This document shows positions 6,517 through 14,878 of a stretch of 17,328 bases of DNA, piece after piece. The first letter of the stretch is position 1. Each line of letters starts with the position of its first letter. The DNA is from Candidatus Cloacimonadota bacterium (lineage in GTDB: Bacteria > Cloacimonadota > Cloacimonadia > Cloacimonadales > WRIO01), in the NCBI GenBank assembly GCA_017998585.1, contig JAGOCT010000008.1, positions 1 through 17,328 of the forward strand, given 5' to 3'. The translations under genes were made by a program, and so were the position numbers. The notes below the pieces were generated by a model. The model did no database searches. It saw nothing but the letters and a program-made list of their open reading frames with translations, and had not been told where the DNA came from.

Positions 6517-8106
6517 ATGTTAGGGAGTTTTTTTTTGACAATCCCCATTATTGGTGCTTACGCAGAAATTCATTATACCTTAAATGGAATAAAAGCAAAA
6601 TATTATAAAAGTGCCCCTGAAATCATCTTTGATCTACCTGTTCGTTGTATCTTATCTAAAAGCAAGACAATTCCTCTGGCTTTAATCGTAAAAGATTCGC
6701 ATCAATTTCCCTGTACGATTTTTGATATTAAGGTCAGCATAAAATATCAAAATTGTCAAAACTATTTTGTAAAAGAGACGCTTCCTTTGCAATATAAGCA
6801 GTTTATTAATAAACCTTTTTACTCTCATTTATTTGAATTGCCTGTTCCTGATTCCTATATTAATCAGTCTATAGATATATCTGTTCATTTTAAATACAGT
6901 ACATCTAATACTCAGATACACAAGGGAATTAACGATAATTACAAAGCTTTACCTTCTCATTCCTTTACCTGTTTTATAAGTACTGATCCCCTCCCTTTTC
7001 CAGCAGGTTACTGGAAAGGTGAACCACATTACCACAGCGATTATACCTCTGACCAGGTAGAGTTTGGAGCACCGCTTTATATAACAAAACGCTTTGCCAT
7101 GGCTATGGGGATGGATTGGTTGTTTGTAACGGATCACTCTTACGATCTGGATGATTATCCAGATGATTATATAAAAAATGATCCTGATTTAACTAAATGG
7201 AAACAATTAGAAAATGAATGTAATTTACTAAATCAAAAAGATTTTCGTATGATTCAGGGAGAAGAAGTTTCCATTGGGAATTATAAAAATAAAAACATTC
7301 ATTTGCTAGCTGTCGGTTGTCCTTTCATACATGGAAAAGGAGACAGTGCTGAAGAATGGTTTAAAAACAGACCTGATTATCAGCTTAAAGACTTGCCCGA
7401 TTTATTAAGAAACAACAAAAATGGGCTTTTAATCGCAGCTCATCCATTTGAAGATGTTCCGCTGTCTCAAAAGATCACATTAAACAGAGGAAGCTGGCAC
7501 ATAAAAGATTACATTGATAATAAAATAGAATTTTTACAGGGGATAAACCAAAACAGTCTTTTTGAAGTGTTAAAATCTGTAAGTAAATGGAAAACATTGC
7601 TCTTACAAGGTCATTATTTATATTTGCTGGCAGGAAATGATGCGCATGGTAATTTCCAGTACATGAAGCAGATAAAAATTCCCTTCATAAAATTATTTTT
7701 AAGCAAAAAACAGATTTTTGCCAGATTTTTCACTGTTTTTAGATTCACTGAGAATAATCCTATTGAAGGCATAAAATCTAAACATTTACTGATAAGCAAT
7801 GGTCCTTTTATAGATTTTCAACTAAAAGGGTTAAAAACATATCATATAGGAGACACTGTGTCTGAAGCCTTTTTAACGCTTATCTACCATGTTGACAGTA
7901 TGTTAGAATTTGGAGAAATCAGTCTTGTGAAATTATTTATCGGAGATATTGACAAAAAAAAAGAAATCTGTTATACTAATCCAGAAAATCATAATGTGCT
8001 TACTTTACCGAAAAGAGGGTATATCAGAATGGAATGTTTAACTCAAAAACTGGCAATCGCGATTACAAATCCAATTTGGATTAATCAACTGGAGACACAG
8101 AAATGA
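6517..8106 (+). CDS. PHP-domain metal-dependent hydrolase (CehA/McbA-like) with large N-terminal domain
   Basis: 529 aa from ATG 6517. An alternative TTG start at 6535 follows AGGGAG by 7 bases and may be the true start, because 6517 has no ribosome-binding site. Residues about 20-160 are a beta-rich region of unknown function. Residues about 165-400 are a PHP phosphoesterase-like domain with the expected metal ligands: His171/His173 (EPHYHSD), Asp206-His207 (VTDHSYD), Glu249/Glu250 (GEEVS), His309 (AAHP), Asp375 and His377 (GNDAHG). The family cleaves phosphoesters or related bonds using two or three metals; the substrate is unknown. A further C-terminal beta region follows (about 430-529). 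The stop overlaps the kinase start as ATGA, so the two are translationally coupled. A hydrophobic N-terminal stretch (FFLTIPIIGAYA) could be a weak signal or anchor. Confidence 0.85.
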   Translation: MLGSFFLTIPIIGAYAEIHYTLNGIKAKYYKSAPEIIFDLPVRCILSKSKTIPLALIVKDSHQFPCTIFDIKVSIKYQNCQNYFVKETLPLQYKQFINKPFYSHLFELPVPDSYINQSIDISVHFKYSTSNTQIHKGINDNYKALPSHSFTCFISTDPLPFPAGYWKGEPHYHSDYTSDQVEFGAPLYITKRFAMAMGMDWLFVTDHSYDLDDYPDDYIKNDPDLTKWKQLENECNLLNQKDFRMIQGEEVSIGNYKNKNIHLLAVGCPFIHGKGDSAEEWFKNRPDYQLKDLPDLLRNNKNGLLIAAHPFEDVPLSQKITLNRGSWHIKDYIDNKIEFLQGINQNSLFEVLKSVSKWKTLLLQGHYLYLLAGNDAHGNFQYMKQIKIPFIKLFLSKKQIFARFFTVFRFTENNPIEGIKSKHLLISNGPFIDFQLKGLKTYHIGDTVSEAFLTLIYHVDSMLEFGEISLVKLFIGDIDKKKEICYTNPENHNVLTLPKRGYIRMECLTQKLAIAITNPIWINQLETQK

Positions 8107-10478
8107 TCAAAAAAACTATTTTTGTCATACTATTTTTTTTTCTACTGATAAATCTATACACTCTGGAAATCACAATACTTCAAAATCAATCAGTCATGTT
8201 GTTTATCCTTTCTCTGATTTGTTTTATCACATTATGTTCGTTGTTTTTTATATGTATAAGACATAAAAAACAATTATGGAAAGAAGAGAGTGCTGCCAGC
8301 CAAAATCTAATCTCAGTATCAAAAGACATACTTTGCATTCTAAGTCAAAACTGGTCAATTTTGCAAATGAATCCTTCTTTTGAAAAAGTTTTGGCTTATA
8401 ACCGAAAAGAGATGATCAATCATAATTTTGCAGAATTACTGGATCCAGATGAAAAAGAAAATTTTATTAGAGTAAAAAAGGATTTAAAAACTCAGGAAAA
8501 ATTAGAGTTTAATACAAAGCTATTAAGCAAATCAGGAGAAGAACGATGGGTATCCTGGTATGCTTTTTTTGATCAGGATTCAATGAAAATATATGCTGCC
8601 GGTCGAGATATAACTAACGAAAATCTTTTCTTACTCCAGCTTCAACAATCTGAAGAAAGAGCTCGTAAACAGTTTAAAAGCATCCCAATTCCTACTTACA
8701 CATGGAAAAGACAAGGAGATGACTATTTACTTGTCGATTACAATGACATGGTATTCAAGATGACAGATGGAGAAGTTCAGGACCATATTGGTATTAAAGC
8801 CAGTGAGTTGCTTAAAAACAATTATCAGGTTCTTAGGGATATGGACTATTGTTACATTACTCGCAAGCCAATTCATAAAGAAATTGAATTTTATATCGAA
8901 GATGACAATAAAAAACTTCATTTTGTAACCAGTTATGCTTTCGTGCCACCCGATTCTGTCATGATTCATATGGAAGATATCACAGATAAGAAAAACATCG
9001 AGATGGAATTAAGAAATAATGAAGAAAAATACAGAGCTTTATTTAATACTTCAACTGATGCGATTCTGCTCATTGATCTTCAGGGGAAAATAAAAGACTG
9101 TAATATCGCCACTTCAACACTATTCAATTTTTCTTCCGAAGAGCTGACAGGCAAAGAAATCAGTGATTTATTTGTAACAGAGCATTTGGCAAGTTTTGAT
9201 AAAGATATTGTAAATGGAGTTGAAGAATTGGTCTTTCAATTGTTTGGAATGGAAGTGATTGACGGGTTTGTTGAAGTAAACTGCATTAAAAAGAACCAAA
9301 TGGTATTCCCTGCTGAGACACAGGCTCAATTCTTTACATTTAAGAACGACAGAATTGTCTTACTCTATGTGAGAGACATTACTGAAAGAAAAGTAATGGA
9401 AACCCAAATTAAAGAAAGCTCAGCAAGACTCAGAACTGCTTTTGAAAGTCTGCCTTTTGATTTTTGGTTTACCAATAAAGATCTTGTTTTTCTAATGCAA
9501 AGTAATCATTCAACTGAACTATGGGGCAACCTGATTGGCCATGAAATAAAATCATCTCCAATCCCTGATGAAGTCAAACAACAGTGGTCTAAAGATTGTT
9601 CCATCGCCCTTAACGGAGAAAAACTGATGAAAGAAGTGTCTTTCAGTAAACCCAATAATAAAATATTCTATCAGATGATTGTCCCTGTCTTATCAGACAA
9701 TGATATCAAAGGATTACTTGGAATCAATATAGATATAACTGAAAACAGAATGAGAGAAGAAGAACTTAGAAAATACTCTATAGATTTAGAGAGAGTTAAT
9801 CAAGAGTTAAAGTCCTTTGCCTACATTGTATCTCATGACCTAAAAGCTCCTTTAAGAGCAATTACCACAATGGTTGACTGGCTAATAACAGACTACGACG
9901 AAAAGCTGGATGACGAAGGCAAAAATATTCTTTCTCTGCTTAACAATCGTACAAAACGAATGCATGATTTAATTGATGGGATCCTGAAATACTCAAGAGT
10001 TGGCAGACAAAATGTAATTCAGGAAGAGATCGAAATAGGCGAATTGATCAATCATGTCTGCCAGATGTTAATTATTCCTGATCATATCAAATTACAGATT
10101 GAAGATCAAATGCCTATTATTTGGGCTGGTCGAGTTCATATGGAACAAATATTCCAAAACCTGATCAGTAATGCGATCAAGTTTATGGATAAAGAATCTG
10201 GACTTATAAAAATTGCATGTAAAACATCTGAGAATTCTCATCTATTTTCAGTTGAAGATAACGGACCTGGTATAGAAGAAAGACATTTCAATAAAATATT
10301 CGAAATTTTCCAGACACTTAAACCGCGTGATGAATTCGAATCGACCGGTGTTGGACTTTCAATTGTCAAAAAAATTATTGAAAATCTGGGCGGGGAGATA
10401 TGGCTGGAAAGTAATGTAGGACAAGGTACCATTTTTTATTTTTCTATACCGATAAATGAAAAACCGGATAATTCATAA
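8103..10478 (+). CDS. membrane-anchored multi-PAS sensor histidine kinase
   Basis: 791 aa. Two membrane helices (about 4-22 and 31-52) enclose only a short outer loop. Four PAS-like domains follow at about 65-172, 185-295, 307-430 and 440-550; three end in the typical D-I-T-(E/D/N) signature (RDITNE, EDITDKK, RDITERK) and the fourth in DITENR. The catalytic core has the H-box FAYIVSHDLKAPLRAI with phospho-acceptor His578, N-box QNLISNAIKF (Asn686), G1 DNGPGI (719-724), F-box IFEIFQ and G2 GVGLS (749-753), so all kinase motifs are intact. No receiver domain is attached and no response regulator with an output domain is adjacent. Sensing is probably cytoplasmic, through PAS ligands or redox. 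The start overlaps the PHP gene by ATGA, with GGAG 9 bases upstream. Confidence 0.95.
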   Translation: MIKKTIFVILFFFLLINLYTLEITILQNQSVMLFILSLICFITLCSLFFICIRHKKQLWKEESAASQNLISVSKDILCILSQNWSILQMNPSFEKVLAYNRKEMINHNFAELLDPDEKENFIRVKKDLKTQEKLEFNTKLLSKSGEERWVSWYAFFDQDSMKIYAAGRDITNENLFLLQLQQSEERARKQFKSIPIPTYTWKRQGDDYLLVDYNDMVFKMTDGEVQDHIGIKASELLKNNYQVLRDMDYCYITRKPIHKEIEFYIEDDNKKLHFVTSYAFVPPDSVMIHMEDITDKKNIEMELRNNEEKYRALFNTSTDAILLIDLQGKIKDCNIATSTLFNFSSEELTGKEISDLFVTEHLASFDKDIVNGVEELVFQLFGMEVIDGFVEVNCIKKNQMVFPAETQAQFFTFKNDRIVLLYVRDITERKVMETQIKESSARLRTAFESLPFDFWFTNKDLVFLMQSNHSTELWGNLIGHEIKSSPIPDEVKQQWSKDCSIALNGEKLMKEVSFSKPNNKIFYQMIVPVLSDNDIKGLLGINIDITENRMREEELRKYSIDLERVNQELKSFAYIVSHDLKAPLRAITTMVDWLITDYDEKLDDEGKNILSLLNNRTKRMHDLIDGILKYSRVGRQNVIQEEIEIGELINHVCQMLIIPDHIKLQIEDQMPIIWAGRVHMEQIFQNLISNAIKFMDKESGLIKIACKTSENSHLFSVEDNGPGIEERHFNKIFEIFQTLKPRDEFESTGVGLSIVKKIIENLGGEIWLESNVGQGTIFYFSIPINEKPDNS

Positions 10479-10496
10479 TAGAAGGAGCAACACCAC

Positions 10497-10862
10497 ATGT
10501 CACAGATATTATGTTGGGACACACATTTTGAACCATCAGAATTTAAAGAAAGCGTTGTTTTTTGTGATTCAAAGGACAAAGTAATGAGTTATCTAACATC
10601 CACATCTGTTATTTTATTTAATAAAAGTGTTTTAGAAGTGAAAGAAAATCTGTATCTGCTCATATTGATAAAAGTATCCTATCCTGGCACTTTTCTGATT
10701 TTTGTAAATGGAGATAAATATCCCAATTTCTTTGAAAACATCCCTGAATCTCAATTAGATAAGTTCATAACTAGTTCAATAATTCGAACTTTCAGAGTAG
10801 AAGATAAATCACAAAGTATTCAAAATGCATTAAGTATAATCATGAACTCTTCGACTACTTAG
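10497..10862 (+). CDS. small protein, possibly degenerate receiver domain
   Basis: 121 aa, starting 18 bases after the kinase stop, with AGAAGGAG 9 bases before ATG. I recognise no family with certainty. The order of segments resembles a receiver domain: helix DSKDKVMSYLT, strand SVILFN, helix ENLYLLILIK, strand TFLIFVNGD, then a final helix. At the end of the putative third strand, where the phospho-acceptor Asp would be, there is Asn42 (ILFNKS), so it would not be phosphorylated in the normal way. Co-transcription with the kinase makes a partner or pseudo-receiver role attractive, but this is inference. Its stop overlaps by 4 bases the stop of the convergent EIIA gene. Confidence 0.6.
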   Translation: MSQILCWDTHFEPSEFKESVVFCDSKDKVMSYLTSTSVILFNKSVLEVKENLYLLILIKVSYPGTFLIFVNGDKYPNFFENIPESQLDKFITSSIIRTFRVEDKSQSIQNALSIIMNSSTT

Positions 10863-11323
10863 TTTTTCTCATTTACTATGACGTTATATAATTGAGTCGC
10901 ATTTTCAGCCTGACTAATATCCTCCAGTAATTCTTTATTTTTCAGAATATTAACAATACGTGATAACAACCTCAGATAATCTTTATCCTGTTTATCAGAT
11001 GCAACAATCATCAAAAAGAGAGTAACAGGCTTATCATCAATTGAATCACAAGGGACTCCATTCTTACAACGCCCTACAGCTATTACAAAATCCTTCACAG
11101 AAGCATGTCTGGCATGAGGTATAGCAATACCATAGCCAATCCCTGTACTCATTAATTTCTCTCTGGCATAAATAGCATTTCTGAGAATATTTTTATCGGT
11201 AACCAAATCAGAGTGATTAATTACCTTTAAAAGTGCTTCTAAAGCCTCTTCTTTAGTTTCTATATCTAAATCCAGAACTCTTTCAGGTGTAATATACTGT
11301 GATATATGGGGAAATTTTTCCAT
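10859..11323 (-). CDS. ptsN: PTS EIIA, nitrogen/fructose type (PtsN-like)
   Basis: 154 aa, a single-domain EIIA of normal length. The phospho-acceptor is His70 in GIGYGIAIPHARHASVKDF; other family features are the early YITPERVLDLD, the KEEALEALL helix and TLFLMIVASDKQDKDYLRLLS. Such proteins take phosphate from an HPr-like partner and usually regulate other proteins (potassium transport, nitrogen or carbon control) rather than import sugar. No EIIB/EIIC lies nearby. It is the second gene of a pair: its ATG shares one base with the stop of the DUF116 gene (TAATG at 11325-11321), so translation is coupled. The gene name is by family resemblance; a fructose-type EIIA of another role is possible. 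The 3' end overlaps the convergent small gene by 4 bases. Confidence 0.9.
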   Translation of the reverse strand: MEKFPHISQYITPERVLDLDIETKEEALEALLKVINHSDLVTDKNILRNAIYAREKLMSTGIGYGIAIPHARHASVKDFVIAVGRCKNGVPCDSIDDKPVTLFLMIVASDKQDKDYLRLLSRIVNILKNKELLEDISQAENATQLYNVIVNEKN

Positions 11324-12456
11324 TATAGGTTTCCTCTCTGTTTCATGATTGTTTCCAATCTGTCTAAATTAATATCGGTTACCACTCCTTTAGGATGCCA
11401 GTGTTTTTGACACCCCGGATAGTTTAGAAAAACACACTGAGCCGGCACTTTGGCATTCATTGCCTCCCAACCACCTGTAAACAAATTCATAGCACAAGCA
11501 ATTCCGATAATAGCTATTTCACTTGTTATCTTTTTTTGTTTAAACCAATTGGAAAATCCAGTAGAATGAGAAATCAGTCTGGTCTTAAATTCATATTTTT
11601 CGGCAAGCTTTGATATCTGATTTACCTGACAATTTTTCATACAGCCAATACAAACAGCCTCATACTTCATTTTTTTAGCCGGACATTTTGCCTCACCTTT
11701 TTTACTCATACAGGATGGCAATAAGATATAATTATCCTTCTTCTTTTGCCATTCTTTCAAAAAGGCTGTATTCAGCATCTCTGAACCTATCAGATTTAAC
11801 AAATAGTCATTGTGATGCCTTTTTAAGAGTATATAATCTTCCTTCCCTTTGTGAGTTTCCGGATAATCTGTAGCAAACTGATCATATTCTTTCATGCAAG
11901 TTTCCCTGACAGGTTTACTGATTTTTAAAAACAAAGTATTTAATCTGATCATTTTTTCTAAGAAATCCTTCTGAGCAGTAAGTTTCGATCTACTAAATCT
12001 CCTGATATATTTCTTTATCTGCCGGCATTCCTGATCAAATTCACCACTGGAATCTAACCATCGGTACAGATTTTTCATCTTCATAACAGGATTAGTGACA
12101 GAAAATTCAGGAGTTCCAACCAGATATCGGTTCATAAGCATAGCCCTGATTTTATTGTTTATAATTTTAATAAGCGGATGTATCTTTCGGGTTCGGTACA
12201 GGCTTTTTAAGATCAGATGCATAAGAGAAGAAACCTTTGGAATGTTTTCAGCATAATTGTGATACAGTACCGATAATGCCAATAGTTCAACAGCAAAAAC
12301 CTGTCGGTTGATTAATGGGTTCTTTTGCTTTTTTCCGGTATAACAGGCAATTTCTTCTTCAAAAATGTAATCAACACTTGCAAAGGTATCTTCTCTCATT
12401 TGAGCAGATACCTTATAAAAATTATTCATATATTTTAAGTGATAGGGTTTATACAT
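11323..12456 (-). CDS. DUF116 family cysteine-rich protein with long N-terminal extension
   Basis: 377 aa; ATG 12456 is preceded by AGAGGATTGAT. The C-terminal part (about 244-355) is the DUF116 domain: LLPSCMSKKGEAKCPAK, then VCIGCMKNCQVNQ with Cys269, Cys272 and Cys276, then IIGIACAMNLFTGGWEA (Cys321) and CVFLNYPGCQKHW (Cys341, Cys349). The conserved cysteines suggest metal or iron-sulfur binding; the biochemical role of the family is not established to my knowledge. Residues 1-240 are helical, basic and without clear membrane segments, which is longer than the compact DUF116 proteins I know. It is the first gene of a pair with EIIA, joined by TAATG. A TTGACA box (12519-12514) lies upstream but no convincing -10 follows it. 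Confidence 0.85.
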   Translation of the reverse strand: MYKPYHLKYMNNFYKVSAQMREDTFASVDYIFEEEIACYTGKKQKNPLINRQVFAVELLALSVLYHNYAENIPKVSSLMHLILKSLYRTRKIHPLIKIINNKIRAMLMNRYLVGTPEFSVTNPVMKMKNLYRWLDSSGEFDQECRQIKKYIRRFSRSKLTAQKDFLEKMIRLNTLFLKISKPVRETCMKEYDQFATDYPETHKGKEDYILLKRHHNDYLLNLIGSEMLNTAFLKEWQKKKDNYILLPSCMSKKGEAKCPAKKMKYEAVCIGCMKNCQVNQISKLAEKYEFKTRLISHSTGFSNWFKQKKITSEIAIIGIACAMNLFTGGWEAMNAKVPAQCVFLNYPGCQKHWHPKGVVTDINLDRLETIMKQRGNL

Positions 12457-12566
12457 ATCAATCCTCTAAAACCTGATTTTCTTTCTTATTCAATCAATCA
12501 GAAAGATCAAGATTGTCAAGCAGATTCTAAAGAGAATATGTGATAAAACCTATTGATATGTTTTTC

Positions 12567-14279
12567 TCAAATCTTAACCTTTTGATGATCACCTTTATAA
12601 CGGAAGAGCATCACACGGCTATTCGGATATTTTTTATCGTATGTTTCTTTAAACAGGTCATAAGATTCCTCTCTCCCGCTTCCATGCATCGGCACAATCA
12701 CTTTCGGCTGAAATGATTCTATCAGATATTCATAACTCTTCACCACTGCATCCGCATTCGGAAAGCCACAACCTGTTATTGGTACAAAAGCAAAATCGAT
12801 TTTAGGATACTTTAGTTTCAGTTTATCTATGGATTGGGTATAGACATTAGGCCAGTCATTATTCATGTAAAGCGCATCCCCGCTGTGTAAAAGAGTTAGA
12901 TTCCGATATTCCACAACAAAGCCCACTCCAAGATCAACTGGAGATTTAAAAGTTGAAATTTTCAGATCATCGAAAACATAACTGCTATCTGGCAATATTC
13001 GGGTATAATCGGGCAGCTCAAACGGGTGTGTTCTGAATACTCTGTCATCGTTAGGGTTAAAGCCAAAAAAATAACGGATATCAGGATTGACTTTTTGCCA
13101 TTTACTGATTTCCTGAGAAAAATGATCAGAGTGTTCATGACTGACAAAGACAAAGACCTTTTTGCCTTTTAAAAACTCTGCATCAACAATCCCATTATCA
13201 ATTGAAGGTTCATCTGGCAATGGAAGAAGCGGATAATAATCAAAAATCATCCATATCTCTTTATAATTCAAGACCCATCCACTATGACCCGTATGATATA
13301 TTTTCAGATCATTCTTTCCTGATTTTTTGAAAAAATCATCAGCATATTGTATCTTAATCTCTTTCTGTTTTTTATCTTTTTCTTTCAGCAAGGCAGCAAT
13401 ATTTAGATGTTTATATTGCTTTGCATACTGATAAGCCGTCATTCCGTATTGATCACAAAGGTGTAAATCTGCACCATGATCTATCAGAATACCAACAATT
13501 GTGCTATTTCCTTTTAAAACTGCCTGATGTAAAGCGGTTTGACCAATCTGGTCCTGAAGATTTAAGTCTGCTTTCAAACCAACCAATTTTTGAACGGCTT
13601 CCATTTTTCCTTGCGAACAGGCAATCATTAAAACACTTTTTCCATTAACACTCTGATAATTATATTTCGCCTGATGATCCAGCAGAATATTAAGACTTGT
13701 CAGACTATCCGCATACAAAGCATTCATAATAGCCGTTTCTCCATGAATATTCGCCTTGTTGATATCTGCCCCATTTTGGATTAAGTATCCGATCATTTCA
13801 GGATGAAGAAATGCAGCTCTGTGAAGCGGCATATTCCGTTCCTCAAATCCATCATTATTGATTTTATATCCGTATTGAAACATTAAACGAAGTAACTCAA
13901 AATTTCCCATATTAATTGCTTCTAAAAACGCATCTGTCCCGTAAGCATTTGTTAAATGAAAGTTAGGGTTTTTCTTCATAATCATTTCAGCAATCTGAAG
14001 ATCATTTCTGGAAATTGCCAATAGTAAAGGGGTTGCCTGGTAAACCCCGCCCATTTTCTGATTGACATCAGCCCCATTATCAAGCAGGAATTGAATCATT
14101 TCTCTTTTCCCTGATAATATGGATCTATGTAAGGGATTAATTCCATTGCTGGTCAGAAGATTAACATTAAATCCCCTTTTTACTAAATCCTTTGCAATAT
14201 CAGTATTCCCTCCCATGGCAGTAAAATTAAAAATTCGGTTATCATCAATTGCTCCGGTTAAAGCGCCTTGACTAATCAT
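12567..14279 (-). CDS. ankyrin-repeat plus metallo-beta-lactamase-fold protein, main part of a frameshifted gene
   Basis: 570 codons from an internal ATG at 14279. This is the larger part of a 673-residue protein whose N-terminus lies in the next frame (14587-14276), broken at the G4 run 14303-14300. The ATG here is probably not a natural start, since it falls inside an ankyrin repeat (NNLYDWMISQGA). About eight ankyrin repeats fill residues 1-300 (for example NPLHRSILSGKREMIQFLL, then QTALHQAVLKGNSTIVGIL). Residues about 325-570 are a metallo-beta-lactamase-fold hydrolase resembling the UlaG type: HEHSDH at 381-386, HSGD at 465-468 and His532 in VPMHGSG, so the metal site looks complete. The substrate is unknown. 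Because the lost N-terminus carries the signal peptide, the full protein would be exported, most likely periplasmic. No terminator was seen after the stop. Confidence 0.85.
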   Translation of the reverse strand: MISQGALTGAIDDNRIFNFTAMGGNTDIAKDLVKRGFNVNLLTSNGINPLHRSILSGKREMIQFLLDNGADVNQKMGGVYQATPLLLAISRNDLQIAEMIMKKNPNFHLTNAYGTDAFLEAINMGNFELLRLMFQYGYKINNDGFEERNMPLHRAAFLHPEMIGYLIQNGADINKANIHGETAIMNALYADSLTSLNILLDHQAKYNYQSVNGKSVLMIACSQGKMEAVQKLVGLKADLNLQDQIGQTALHQAVLKGNSTIVGILIDHGADLHLCDQYGMTAYQYAKQYKHLNIAALLKEKDKKQKEIKIQYADDFFKKSGKNDLKIYHTGHSGWVLNYKEIWMIFDYYPLLPLPDEPSIDNGIVDAEFLKGKKVFVFVSHEHSDHFSQEISKWQKVNPDIRYFFGFNPNDDRVFRTHPFELPDYTRILPDSSYVFDDLKISTFKSPVDLGVGFVVEYRNLTLLHSGDALYMNNDWPNVYTQSIDKLKLKYPKIDFAFVPITGCGFPNADAVVKSYEYLIESFQPKVIVPMHGSGREESYDLFKETYDKKYPNSRVMLFRYKGDHQKVKI

Positions 14280-14587
14280 CCAGTCATACAGATTATTATC
14301 CCCATAAAGACAGCATACATGATGGGAGTATCATTGTTTTCTCCCTGCTTATTGATATCGGCACCAAATTTTACCAAACGCTTGGCTAACTCAAATCGTT
14401 TGTACTGTAGGACATAATGTAAAACACCATCTCCCTTATAGATATCCTTGTTCAAATAGTCAGGTTGACTGGTAACAAGTTGAATCATTTCTTCATCGGT
14501 AAATTTGTTCTCCCTAATGTCCATATCAGTAATCGCTGCCAAACTGCACACAAAACTGATGATTAAGATCCACAACGTTTTCTTCAT
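14276..14587 (-). CDS. N-terminal fragment of exported ankyrin/metallo-beta-lactamase protein (frameshifted)
   Basis: 103 codons; ATG 14587 is preceded by GGAGGGAGTAA. A signal peptide (MKKTLWILIISFVCSLAA) is followed by the first ankyrin repeats: GVLHYVLQYKRFELAKRLV, GADINKQG, then TPIMYAVFMG. After Gly96 the reading frame leaves the ankyrin pattern (IIICMTG, then TGA). In the frame one base away the repeat continues as DNNLYDWMISQGA, which is the frame of the 570-codon gene. One extra G in the run of four (14300-14303), or -1 slippage on it, fuses the two into a single protein. It is therefore the start of one gene rather than a gene of its own. Confidence 0.82.
   Translation of the reverse strand: MKKTLWILIISFVCSLAAITDMDIRENKFTDEEMIQLVTSQPDYLNKDIYKGDGVLHYVLQYKRFELAKRLVKFGADINKQGENNDTPIMYAVFMGIIICMTG
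14300..14303 (-). other. frameshift site: run of four G within the ankyrin gene
   Basis: On the minus strand the codons read TTT ATG GGG ATA. If the GGG tRNA slips back one base it re-pairs with GGG and reads GAT AAT AAT, restoring the ankyrin repeat. The same result follows from a fifth G in the DNA. The site is suited to phase variation, ribosomal slippage or a sequencing error. Confidence 0.7.
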
Positions 14588-14878
14588 TTACTCCCTCCAT
14601 TATTGGTTTTATTTTTTCCCCTGGTATCCAAAATAGCGCATGTAACATTTTTATGATCTGTTTTATCTCATTTTAGTAAATAATGATAAATTTTACATTC
14701 TCTATTTAGCGGATATAGCATTAATAATGCATTAAAAGTGCCAATAATACCTAGAATCAATTTTTTTGCCGGATTATTAAAAAAATAATTGCATAAAAAA
14801 GGCAGTTCATTAATTTTGTCTTATCTAAACAAATCGTGATGTATCCATAATGGAAATAAAGGTATTTGAGGTTGAATC
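14588..14878. other. divergent AT-rich intergenic region without recognised gene
   Basis: 291 bases between the ankyrin gene (minus) and glnS (plus), which must hold both promoters. No pair of well-spaced consensus boxes stands out. Small AT-rich hairpins occur, such as GCATTAATAATGC in the middle and ATTATTAAAAAAATAAT further right. No T-box-like or tRNA-like structure was recognised before glnS. Confidence 0.5.

Noticed and set aside
6535..6540. TTGACA at the start of the PHP gene read as a -35 box
   Set aside because: No -10 element occurs 15 to 19 bases downstream, and it lies at the start of the coding frame.
12514..12519. Promoter for the DUF116-EIIA pair
   Set aside because: The -35 TTGACA is perfect but no spacing of 15 to 18 gives better than 3 of 6 for the -10 box, so it was not listed as a feature.
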